A DNA stretch of 64,000 nt from Notospermus geniculatus. Taxonomy: Eukaryota; Nemertea; Pilidiophora; Heteronemertea; Lineidae. The DNA lies in the NCBI GenBank assembly GCA_002633025.1, contig NMRB01000127.1, forward strand, positions 157,097 through 221,096, written 5' to 3'. Every line of letters starts with the position of its first letter. Position 1 is the stretch's first letter. The notes beneath the pieces are model-generated. The model made no database searches. It was not told where the DNA came from and saw nothing but the letters and a program-made list of their open reading frames with translations. The position numbers were made by a program, and so were the translations under genes. Below are positions 49,101 through 58,151 of this stretch, piece after piece.

Positions 49101-52100
49101 TTGCGAGAGACATTCTCGTTAAGGACCAGTGTCAGAAAAGTAAGGAGAGATAAGCCAGGGAGTGATTTTGTAGGATTAGCAAGACCTGATCAGGGTAAGC
49201 TTGCAGAGAAATCTTCCACTCCCGTGACAGGCTTATCCGACTCTCTTTATCCCGCCGAATCAGAGCCAGACACCGCTCAAAGACATTATTTATAAACAAG
49301 AAGCCATAAATGTTGTATTTGATGGCATTTTTTCCCATTCTAGCGTAATAGGATTATGTCCACGAAGCCTGAACGACTTGATTGGCCAAGAAATTATGAT
49401 CACATGTCAAGAGGGCTGATATTTTTTGCATCAATCAGATTGCTTCTACTCATTGGACAATAAATGATGATTCTGCTCGGGTAGAGATTTGACTTTTGGT
49501 ATCTATCGATTTCAAAGGGCTGTTTCATTGCTTGGCGTGTGTCACGGCCATGGCCTTGCAGAGCAAAGCCAATAGATTTGTCTCGCGAGCAGCCATCTTG
49601 CCGAAATTAGGTCATCACCATGGGAATTCTCTTGAATGACTGGTGATTGGTTCTCCCATCCCCCAGTGGGGGAAATCACCATGACAATGACCTAATTTTG
49701 GCTAGCGAAACTCATTTATTGGATAACGAAGCACAAGTATGGAACACGGAGTTTGGGCCATCGCTGCTCAAAGAAAAGGGATCGAAGAGGGTGAACCCAC
49801 TCCCTCAACGGTGACAAGCACCGATATTTCAACTACCATTCTTGCAGCCCCAACCCCGGTACGGCTCTCGGCCTGCTCACAACCACCAACTCTGATTTGA
49901 CGCAAATGCCATCTTTCATGACCATTAGTCCGTTCCTCCTTTCATGCTTTTGAGGATAATGGTGACATTGTCCAGTGACGGTCATTTAGCTATCACGAAA
50001 TGCCAGGGTTGACGTGTCTTTCATCCAGGCCTCAGTAATTTCATCTTTTGATGGACACTGTTCCACCTCAGTTGATTGTATAAAGAAATCTCCCCAGTCG
50101 ACAGAGCACAAAAGATTGAGCACTCAAAGAACAAAAATAGCATCAGATGAACCAAAGCAGCCGTTTATCCACTTTGAAGGCTCTAGCAAAAAGGTTCTCC
50201 AGTTATATGAGAGATACTTTACTGGCCATTTTTAAAAATGGACATCAAAAGGCCGATCTTGCCACAAGAGGATGAACCATGTGATAAGATTGGAAGAAGC
50301 TGTTAGCTTTTTCTCTTAAATTAACTTAGAGATATCCTTTGAAGGGATCAGTATAGGTGGCAGAGGGAGGGCTGCTCTCTATTTTAGCTTTGGAAAAGAA
50401 CACATTTGGTTGAAGACTGGTGGACACGCCAACGTTCTTTTTGCCTTGGTCGTTTGATGCCCTGGCATCAAGCTGGCTTCATAAAAGGTTTAGGGATTTA
50501 ACTCCCAGTGGTAGGCGCTGTTGCTCTTAATGCTGGCAAGGGCGTCATATGCCAAAGGTCGTTGGTTCGAATCCAGCAAAGTACTGCTCTTGGCATAAAA
50601 ACGGCATTTGAGCGGTAGCCTAAAACCCGATCAATCTCCAGCCTGTGTTATACCTCATCGATTCAATTAGTTCCTTCAGCAGCAAAGCTGGTCTAAATTG
50701 ATGCCATCAGCATCAACGTAAAACACTTTGACGGCTTCTGTCAAACTTTTTAGCAGATCGTCGATTTTTTTCTCGGAATTGAAATTTAATCCAATTTCCT
50801 TACGTCATGAGGTACTGAAAGTTTCGAATTACACTATACTGTTTTTTGATGCCACGCTTTAACTCTCGTGGCAAAAGTAAAGTGTGACAAACTTCTGAAT
50901 TGCCAACACCAACAACATTGAGGTAAAGTTCAAACAGTAAATTATGTATTAGGATGCAGGTTGGTGGTTCTCACAGTCCAGCCTCCAGATATCACATCAA
51001 CACACTCATAAACATCCTCATAACCGCACAAACCAAAACAGCCCACAGCAGATTCCAGCAAACTTTCGATGACAGGTAGTCTGTAATTATTTCCTTTTCT
51101 TTATCCAAGCAGCGACTAATTAAATTATGGAATTAAGACACTGTCATTTCCATTTCTGCCTCCGAAATTATGATTTGCCCTGAGCAAATGCAGCATAATT
51201 GGAACACATGCCGTAAAATGGATTTTATGGAAATTACTATCCGATAGGTGTAACGGAAGTTGGATGAGATGGCATGTCTTAGGAATTGTTGTCGCTGGGG
51301 ATATAATGGCACGCTGTTGGTAAATTGATGGCAGTCGTGAAGCACCTCAGGCGTGGAGCTATGATTTGGGGATGAAGGCTCCCTTGGCACTTTAGGTAAA
51401 AGCTTTACGGTCATAATTGCATAGATGTTTACCAATTTCAAAAATTAAGGTCATTTCCACTTCAGCAATTTGCCTCACGCTGCACGGATTCTACAAGCGT
51501 TTGTCAAGTCTTGACCTGTTGTGTTGTAACAAAGAATAACACTGGCTTTTTACAGTCTCTTTACCTTTTGAAAGAAGGAACCCAATGGCAGTGACCGTGA
51601 GGTAAGCACTGGAAACCACTGAATTGGAAATGATCTACCTGAAATTTCAACTGGCAGATTACGTGCTGTGGCTCGCTGGGACAGAAACTTGTTCAGAAAT
51701 AAGTCTTCCCACAGACACAAAATCAAAAGTCAAGTCGATGATTACTTGCAACTTTGCCAGATCGACGACATGCCAAAAAGTACATTTATTTTGATTAATC
51801 AAAAAGCGTTGTAGCAACCCTCATTATGCACATTTCATCAGTGTGTTTTTCTCGAGATGACGCAGAGCTCCACCAGAGTCAAAATGGCTATGAACACTCC
51901 AAAGAATTCCACTCAATTCTGAAAGCAACAGCAAACCCTTGATAGCAACAAGAAATTGACAAAGTTACTCCGCATCGCTATCATTAAATGAAATTTGCAT
52001 TTTCAGTTGAGAGGTTATTTTCTTGAATCTATAGACACGCGTCTTGACTTCATGCTCCAATAGTACGTAATTCTAAAGCCGATATGTTAGCATAATGGTG

Positions 52101-52630
52101 TTAGCGGTGACTACATATCAGCCATGTTAGAACTATTGGGAACGTCAGGGCGAGCAACGCAGCAGGTCTTCTCTTAAAATTTACACATTAGTTCACAATG
52201 GGATTGATCACTGTGAGCTAATTTGCATTTACAAAGTGCATCTTCGTCAAAGTTGAAGATTCTTTCTTACAAAGCTTCCCTCGAATTATCAGATCCAGTT
52301 TCGTCTTACATGTCTATAGCTAATGGAAACTTTCATGTTGAAAGAATAGACGACGAGGTAGTCTTTCAAACTTTCGTGTTTATTGCATCATTCGAGCCAA
52401 CATGTACATGTACACTTGAAGCGTACATCTTCAGCGTTTACTTCCATGGCGTCTCGAAAATCCAGGATCGTTTCTCGAAATTTCGACGTTCTATGATTGA
52501 TTGATTGATTGACTGATTGATTGATTGATTGATTGATCGATCAGATACTTACGTCTTCTTCTGTCGTGTCCACATGATGATGGTGGGGATGATCTCCTTC
52601 GTGTTCTTCTAACCGAGCTAATAACTTATC
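40138..52630 (-). CDS. RING-finger (C3HC4) protein, 3' three exons
   Basis: Probable E3 ubiquitin ligase. Exons on the minus strand: 52630-52553, 40469-40360, 40270-40138. The first encodes DKLLARLEEHEGDHPHHHHV and then DTTEED, the second CVICLGAKATMQTQPCGHRV and on to VSQ, the third RCLPLRCVICRTRILKLKQ and a 24-residue tail to the stop. All junctions are GT-AG (TTCCAG and GTAAGT for the upstream exon) and phases fit (0, 0, 2). Together they give a full RING: C-x2-C-x11-C-x-H-x3-C-x2-C-x17-C-x2-C, at the very C-terminus, directly after an acidic segment. The intron between 40469 and 52553 is about 12 kb and full of repeats. N-terminal exons are missing; the exon at 61865-62058 is a candidate. 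The family member is not identified. Confidence 0.7.
40561..40730 (+). repeat. Dispersed repeat, copy 1 (sister at 54525-54705)
   Basis: Shared with 54525-54705: AGCAGTCAG(T/C)CGCGCTTA, AAATTCTCCTGAT, ATTGGTGCTCA and GACACCTATTGGTCAACTGA followed by CTGACAGCTCCTATTC. About 170 bp, moderately diverged, same orientation. Several inverted CCAAT words (ATTGGT) occur. Confidence 0.8.
40893..42323. mobile_element. Tc1/mariner-like foldback transposon, non-autonomous, 1431 bp
   Basis: The ends CAGTGTAGCCAAGAATTATT and, inverted, the same word frame arms of about 600 bp that remain recognisably complementary. TA is present at both flanks (40891-40892 and 42324-42325). CAGTG ends followed by an A-rich ATTATTTGTACA are typical of Tc1-like elements. 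Inside each arm, about 180 bp in, a second version of the end (CCAAAAATTACTTGTACACT on the left, inverted ATTATTTGTACACTTCTA on the right) gives the IR/DR arrangement of transposase binding sites. No transposase frame survives. Confidence 0.8.
42690..42865 (+). mobile_element. SINE-like repeat, group B
   Basis: GTGACGCAGTGGAAACACCC, TGCCACCAATAGAATC, GGGTTCGATCCCCGG and GGGCCAGTGGCTCT, with a 3' part ending TTCTTCCGACATTACGT. Sister copies at 5700-5870 and 55010-55160. A tandem 18-mer TGCCCAATATTGG follows. Confidence 0.6.
42866..44175. other. RING-gene intron segment, nothing recognised
   Basis: Mixed unique-looking sequence. The minus-strand frame around 43901-44137 has no supporting splice sites or family features. 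Confidence 0.4.
44176..44424 (+). repeat. Minisatellite, about eight units of 30 bp
   Basis: The unit GGAAATCCCGATTCCCAGCA followed by TCTGGAGGAA; the last four units are nearly identical and earlier ones diverge. It produces repeat peptides (GNRDFLPPDA on the minus strand), which are not evidence for a gene. Confidence 0.9.
45939..46049. mobile_element. Foldback with internal 23-bp tandem repeats
   Basis: CTTGCTCCCTACGTCACCGC is repeated three times with changes, and the right end GCGGTGACGTAAGCAGGGAG is its inverse. GTTCTTA and TAAGAAC form the outermost pair. Each unit has a TACGTCA CRE half-type site. Confidence 0.65.
46050..48427. other. RING-gene intron segment
   Basis: A group-B SINE head (GCGCAGTGGAAACACCAGCT with GGTTCGA) lies at about 46690-46750. 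A GC-richer patch with two inverted CCAAT words around 47450-47640 could be a promoter but has no other support. The 141-codon minus-strand frame there (47325-47750) was not recognised. Confidence 0.35.
48428..48765 (+). repeat. Tandem repeat, four units of 82-95 bp
   Basis: Units start at about 48428, 48523, 48614 and 48696 with GGGC(C)TACCCAGTTCAA or variants, followed by CCCC(A)CA-GCAATGGAG, GGTGTGTC-CTGGCA-GGCACTT and a CAACA/AAACACAGAAGT spacer. Confidence 0.8.
48766..50489. other. RING-gene intron segment with a small foldback
   Basis: Contains an inverted pair near 49605-49700: GCCGAAATTAGGTCATCACC against its loose inverse in ATGACAATGACCTAATTTTG. The rest shows no recognisable element. 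The 101-codon plus frame at 48990-49295 has no supporting features. Confidence 0.4.
50490..50630 (+). mobile_element. tRNA-derived SINE fragment
   Basis: CAGTGGTAGGCGCTGTTGCT and GTCGTTGGTTCGAATCCAGC supply A- and B-box-like words about 50 bp apart, followed by ACTGCTCTTGGCATAAAAAC. Related to the copies at 8655 and 10160. Confidence 0.45.
50631..52496. other. RING-gene intron segment, nothing recognised
   Basis: No inverted-repeat element, tandem repeat or exon with good splice sites was found by eye. Confidence 0.4.
52497..52543 (+). repeat. GATT tetranucleotide microsatellite
   Basis: ATTG/GATT repeated about eleven times with single changes (GACTG, GATCG), ending 10 bp before the RING-gene donor site at 52553. 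Confidence 0.9.
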
Positions 52631-54524
52631 CTGGAAAATATAACAAACAAAAACTCTGTAAAGGTTGTTAATTAGTCCTGGAACTTGATTGATCATTCCA
52701 AATAGGTCGACATAAAACTGAGAAAAAAAATAACGAGTGGGCCTCATTTCCAATGAAGCCAATCATGTGGAGGCGAAGTTCAACTTGAGGAATGTCAACG
52801 AAGTTCGATAAAGTGCTGGTATGGATCTCTCACCTACCGTGGAGGTAGGTAAAGGTACTTTTATACATAACAAAGTTTGAGTACTCTAGAAAGAGGTGAA
52901 GGTACTGCATACAAAGTATGTGTACTCTAGGTTAATTTTACGAGAATTTTGAGCCGCCTCCTTAGCAGGTTTTGTTGATGTTTACCAAAGATTCTCACTT
53001 TGAATAACAAATGCCCAGCGATGGGCGTTTTGTAGAGATGAAGGAGCGAACTCGGGCTCTAGACTGAGTTAGGCCTTCAAAGATATCTGAATCATCACAC
53101 TGGCAGGCGGAGTTTCTTTACCCGGAGATGCAGTGCGTTAAGACCTGACATCGAATATCGTATGCAGAGACGGGCTTCTAAGCCAATGTCCCGGCAGTTT
53201 TCATCACGTCACTAAATCATGACCTTGATGATAAATCGAGCGATTAAAACCTGTTAGCCATCAAACATCACGCAATTGGCTCTTTACATGATGAATCAAT
53301 CAGAGTACAACGATAGTGTGGATTTTATCAGACGAAATCACTGGATTTGATTGATGAAGATGAAGGAATGGAAGACGTTAGGGAAGCGAATTTTTGAACC
53401 ATTTTTCGGTTCTGCCAATAGGCAGTAGAAGGCAATGCAGTATCGCTGAATGCTGCACATCAGTCGACTCGCGAAGGTGGCTCAGATATGGGGAACACTA
53501 GAAAACGTTACACCGAAACAACAGGCGATCGTTGGCCTTGATGGGGGCTGTCGTGAACTTCAGAAACCTGATATCTCGCGATCGCATGAAGTGCATTTAT
53601 CGAGAAGACCCTTCATATTCAACCCCATAAACCACATGAAGAAGATCATATTCCTTTGTGAAAACCATAAGAGTATCGGATTCACAGAAAAGGTTAGAGT
53701 CAACTTCATGAATATCGACAGTAATCAAAGAACAGAAAACATCTCAAGTTGTCATGGATATCTTGTGAAACCTTGTCAGAAATTTTATTGATTTCAACTT
53801 GAAACTTTGTATTCAGCTGTGATTGAATGTCATTTAAACATAGTTCAATCGATCCTTAGAACGGCAGGGAATGATTCCAGGGCATCCAGTGTTAAGACTC
53901 CAGGGCATGACGGGATCGTCCTTGGACCAAGGTCATTAGTCCAAAGCTCTTGATGTGATACTCAGATTAACCAACACCAGGGTCTGACCATTCTAGAAAT
54001 CCCACCGACTAATTGCCGAACATGACATTAACCTCTCCACATCACTATCAATCTCTTTTCCGTGCAAATCTGACTTTCTAACATCATTGGACTCAAGCTG
54101 GAGAGTCTCTAAGTATGATTGATCAAGTTCCATGAGGTAAGCCAAAGAGATTATTCAGTCTGATACGCCAGACTTAGAGAGATGAATGACCAACTGCTTA
54201 AACTAGAGAAAAAACTACGAACATGTCTTTTTCTATGTGACCAATTCGAAGTGGTTTCAGTGTCGTTGTGGGAAGACGGTGGATCAAAATAACAGCTTTT
54301 CCGTGTACTGACATGTACACTGTAATGTACATTATAACTGTTACCACAATAAACCACCTTCCCACTGATTGCTAGCGGAAATACCCTCATTTACCATAGA
54401 TGGCAAAGTTGCTGACGGTGTTTGATCGGTTACGAATGAGCAAGCAATGCCAAGTCATACTTTAATGAAATTTGACGGAATTAGATCCATGTACACGTAC
54501 CAGTAGAATCATAAAGTAATGTTG
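52631..54524. other. Upstream intron or spacer, nothing recognised
   Basis: The 113-codon plus frame at 53450-53791 lacks family features. No repeat stood out. Confidence 0.4.
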
Positions 54525-54705
54525 GAGCAGTCAGCCGCGCTTATTGCCAAAAGATGGCAACAAAGTTCGAGCTGACCAATACAATATAAAATTCTCCTGA
54601 TCTGATTGGTGCTCAGCCAAACACGAATGGATCCGCTCGACACTGAATTGGGCCGTAGTGACACCTATTGGTCAACTGACTGACAGCTCCTATTCCTTTA
54701 TGGTA
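54525..54705 (+). repeat. Dispersed repeat, copy 2 (sister at 40561-40730)
   Basis: Same order of words as copy 1, with an AAAGATGGCAACAAAG variant segment and an extra CTGAT before ATTGGTGCTCA. Confidence 0.8.
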
Positions 54706-55009
54706 GTATAAGTACAGACAGAGAGTGCTGATAAAACACACCTTCCTACATAACACTCAACCCACAACCTATAACCCGACCAAAACAAGTTTTTATTGAA
54801 AATCACAGACGCCAGACATCAATAAATCTATCCTGACGTCATTTGTTGGGGTCTGTCTTCAGTGTTTCGTCAACATTTCCACCCACAATATTTGCCATTG
54901 TAAACAACATGCACCTCCACTTCATACACGTCATATACATGTACGTACAACACAGTGAGCAAGTGACTTATTCAAGATGGACTTAGGCCTATTATAAGAT
55001 GGGAAAAGA

Positions 55010-55160
55010 GGGTTTTGTTATGGAGCAGGGGACATCTATGCCTGCCACCAATGAAGACATGGGTTCGTCCCCGGTTGCCTCTGGCTTAATGTGATAAAGA
55101 GTGTACCCTCTCCACGACATCATAGGTTAGTCCAGTTTCCTCCTACATTACAAAGATAAT
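55010..55160 (+). mobile_element. SINE-like repeat, group B
   Basis: TGCCTGCCACCAATGAAGAC, GGGTTCGTCCCCGG, CTCTGGCTTAATGTGATAAA and TCCAGTTTCCTCCTACATTA. The CAGTGGAAACA head is degraded here. Confidence 0.55.
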
Positions 55161-55220
55161 ACCCAGTTTGGTGCCCTACAAAAGGAATCAGACAGCCAAC
55201 ACTTCAAGTGGTGAATATAA

Positions 55221-55266
55221 GCTTGGAGGAATTATACTTGCCAAGTATACTAGTAATTCCTCCAAG
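55221..55266. mobile_element. 46-bp palindromic element with 6-bp flanking repeats, copy 2
   Basis: GCTTGGAGGAATTATACTTG, then CCAAGTATACTAGTAATTCC and TCCAAG; the same palindrome as 34857-34895 with 7 extra bases near the middle. ATATAA stands directly on both sides (55215-55220 and 55267-55272), unlike the GTTCAA of copy 1. Confidence 0.7.
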
Positions 55267-57149
55267 ATATAACCAAATACAATTATTGGTCCAAGTTCAA
55301 ATATAAAGGAAAACTATAGATGAATCTTTTATCAAGAATCAGTTTGGAAGAAGACCAAACAGCAAACGCTTTTAATGTTTGTCCTTGAAGACAACAGGTG
55401 AATATCTCGAGTTCACCGACATCATTTGATCAGAGATTCAATGTCTGGAGACAAATGTATCAGTTTTCGATATAATATAAAAGTATGAAGGATGAAGAAA
55501 GCTTGAGGCGCGGTGTGGGTTTATCAATATGTGATCAGAGGAAAAAAGAGTTGGAAACCGATATATCCTTTATATAGGGCGTAGTCTGATACTTTAAGAG
55601 CATGGCTTTTCATAAACATCTGAATTTGTTGATCGATTTCAAGAGGTAATTGGCCTGGGGTGATTTTGGCTCAAGTAGTTTCAATTTCTGAAGGTCAGGC
55701 TTAGTCTCGCGCAGCCAACCGTTTTGTTCCTCAGTGCTGCTACACTTGATCCCAGATTCGAAACAGCGGCTGGGTGACCGAGACTAGGTCAGGCTATGAA
55801 AGTCTGGGTGAGAGTGGAAATGAATCATGATGGAACCTGAATGGAAAGAAAGCTGCCCCGAGTTAAAAACATCGTATCAAAAGCTGAGGGCCAAGTGGAG
55901 CAAATCAAAGTACAGCAGAAGAAAACTGGAGAAAACTACTGTCAAAGAGAGTCGCCCTCTCTCTTGAATCGGTTGATTCAGAATCACGGTTCTCTTCGTT
56001 CTCTTACGAGGTATGGAAGGCGCCATCTTCACAACCATTTTCATCCACCTTGCTCTGATCCTCTTCCTTGCAAAACCAAGATCCATCATCCGAAGAACTA
56101 AATGCCTTCATGCTGTCATTCAATTTTAACAAAAGAATCGGCGGATATGTTTGTGAAGGTGGTCGTAATAAATTAAGATGGATGGTCTTATGGCATGTGA
56201 TAGATGGAACCTTAGGGACAAAGGATTTGTTGAGGGAAGGAATGTGTGTTGTTAATGTCCACTAAAGCACATTGAACTGACGTAGTTGCAGAGTGTTCGG
56301 TGTGACTGGCCTAGTTGTTTCTGGGCTAACATTCAACAGGTCCTGAGTTCAGACTTGATAGCTGTTCATCTTTTCAACTCATCAGCGTTAAAGCACATTG
56401 AACGGAAGTTGTTGATGTTCAGTGCGTTTATCGGCCTATTAACAAACTGGTCTACCGTTCAACGGGTCCTGAGTTCAGACCCGCTCATCTTTACATCTCA
56501 TACACCTCTTGTGCACACTGCCAATGCAATATATTGGCCATCAATGCTGCAACTTCTAAATCATCCCTTCCACCTTTTATGATAACATCTTTTCTACGAA
56601 TTTTTCAAAATACATGTAGCAACAACAGCACACAGTCATCAGTGGGTTAACACAGTCGGAAAAGACACCATCAACATGCAATCTTTCTATATCTGCCATG
56701 AGACTCTCTCAAATATCATGTTGATTAAACTCGACACTATCATAGAAGATCAATAGACCTAGGAGTCGATTTGCGCGAGATTTGAGCTGGTACATCACGG
56801 ATAAGCCTATTGATTCCTCCGCAGATGATCAATGTCGACACCATCCTATAATCCCTGACTGTCAGATTGCTCACATACCTCAGGGGAATGACGCAATATG
56901 AGGCAGATATTCTGTTTACATCTTTGCGAATGAGACCTACTTGTGATCCTTCGATTTGCAACGTCTCGCAAATCTCTGTGACCTTCTATATATGCTGAAT
57001 TGTACAAGCCGTAAATAGTAAGGAAGTCTGACTCAGCAGAATGTCGTTCTTACTTTTGCCAGTGAGATACTAGTAGGCGTCGTGTTACACTATACTGCAT
57101 TTCCTACTGTTTTCAATGAATGATACATGTAAGTACAGATGACTTCTGC
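55267..57149. other. Intron or spacer
   Basis: A roughly 110-bp direct duplication is visible near 56270-56500 (AAAGCACATTGAACTGACGT / AAAGCACATTGAACGGAAGT, then GGTCCTGAGTTCAGAC twice). No exon recognised. Confidence 0.45.
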
Positions 57150-57505
57150 TAGCGACCATCTTGCCGGTTGCTGCAGAGCCATTTTCCTGTTGCTGTGGAA
57201 CCATCTTGCTGCGGGTTGTTGTGGAGCCATCTTGCATGGTTGCTGTGGAACCATCTTCCTGGTTGCTTTGGAACCATCTTTCTGGTTGCTGTGGAGCCAT
57301 TGTTCTAGTTGCTGTGGTGCCATCTTGCTGGTTTCTGTGGCGCCATCTTCCTGGTTGATNTGCTGTGGAGCCATCTTCCTGGTGGGTATGGAGCCATCTT
57401 GCTGGTTGCTATGGTGCCATCTTTCCGGTTGCTTTGGAACCATCTTCCTAGTTGCTGTGGAACCATCTTCCTAGTTGCTGTGGAGCCATCTTCCTGGTTG
57501 CTCCT
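57150..57505 (+). repeat. Minisatellite, about 15 units of 24 bp, GGTTGCTGTGGAGCCATCTT
   Basis: Each unit is GGTTGCTGTGG(A/T)GCCATCTTCCT or a close variant; nearly all keep CCATCTT, the YY1 core. One N lies in the middle (about 57360). Open frames on both strands are products of the 24-bp period. Confidence 0.95.
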
Positions 57506-57794
57506 GGTTCTGTGGAAGCGCCAGGAAACTTGGAAATCGCAATGCACATTTTCACTTCATCTGGTGGTGCATTTCGGCGATTAGCCTGATCTACGACAAC
57601 CAGCTCCCATCAGAGCATTAAATGCCGGTTTGGATTCCTTGGATTTCCACGGCAACGATGCAAGATGGCCGTTACCTGCTGCACTAGACGTAGTGTCAAC
57701 TAGTTACATGCACATGGCAGGAGCTACCCGGCACCTGATGGCCAAGGGGTTGGCGTAAAAGTATCGCAAGCCGTCCCTGCCATAAATCCACCAT

Positions 57795-58004
57795 GCTGTT
57801 ATTATTTACTACCATGCTAGTAAATATTTTCTACCATGGTAGTAAATAATTCTTACCTAGGTAATAAACATTACTACCATGGTAGTATTTAATTCTTACC
57901 TAGGTAATAATTATTTACTACCATGGTAATATTTAATTCTTACCTAGGTAATAATTCGAATTCTTACCTAGGTAGTATTTAATTCTTACCTAGGTAATAA
58001 TTAT
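57795..58004. repeat. Array of palindromes TACCATGGTA and TTACCTAGGTAA
   Basis: Alternating TACTACCATGGTAGTA and TCTTACCTAGGTAATAA units, each a perfect palindrome, joined by AATAATTATTT-type AT spacers; about nine palindromes before the gap. The array can fold in many registers, which likely explains the gap. Confidence 0.85.
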
Positions 58005-58094
58005 NNNNNNNNNNNNNNNNNNNNNNNNNNNNNNNNNNNNNNNNNNNNNNNNNNNNNNNNNNNNNNNNNNNNNNNNNNNNNNNNNNNNNNNNNN
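58005..58094. other. Assembly gap of 90 N
   Basis: Run of N directly after the palindrome array; its true length is unknown. Confidence 0.98.
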
Positions 58095-58151
58095 ATGTAG
58101 TTACATGGCAGGAGCTACCCGCCACCTGATGGCCAAGGGGTTGGCGTAAAA

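Larger units (their letters stand above)
57713..58151. repeat. Repeated flank around an assembly gap
   Basis: CATGGCAGGAGCTACCCGGC, CACCTGATGGCCAAGGGGTT and GGCGTAAAAG at 57713-57761 recur almost identically at 58104-58151, on both sides of the palindrome array and of a 90-base N run (58005-58094). Either a true tandem duplication or a haplotype or assembly mis-join. Confidence 0.85.

Noticed and set aside
57085-57584. Five overlapping frames such as MVPQQPERW-type repeats
   Set aside because: By-products of the 24-bp period of the minisatellite, which keeps all frames open.
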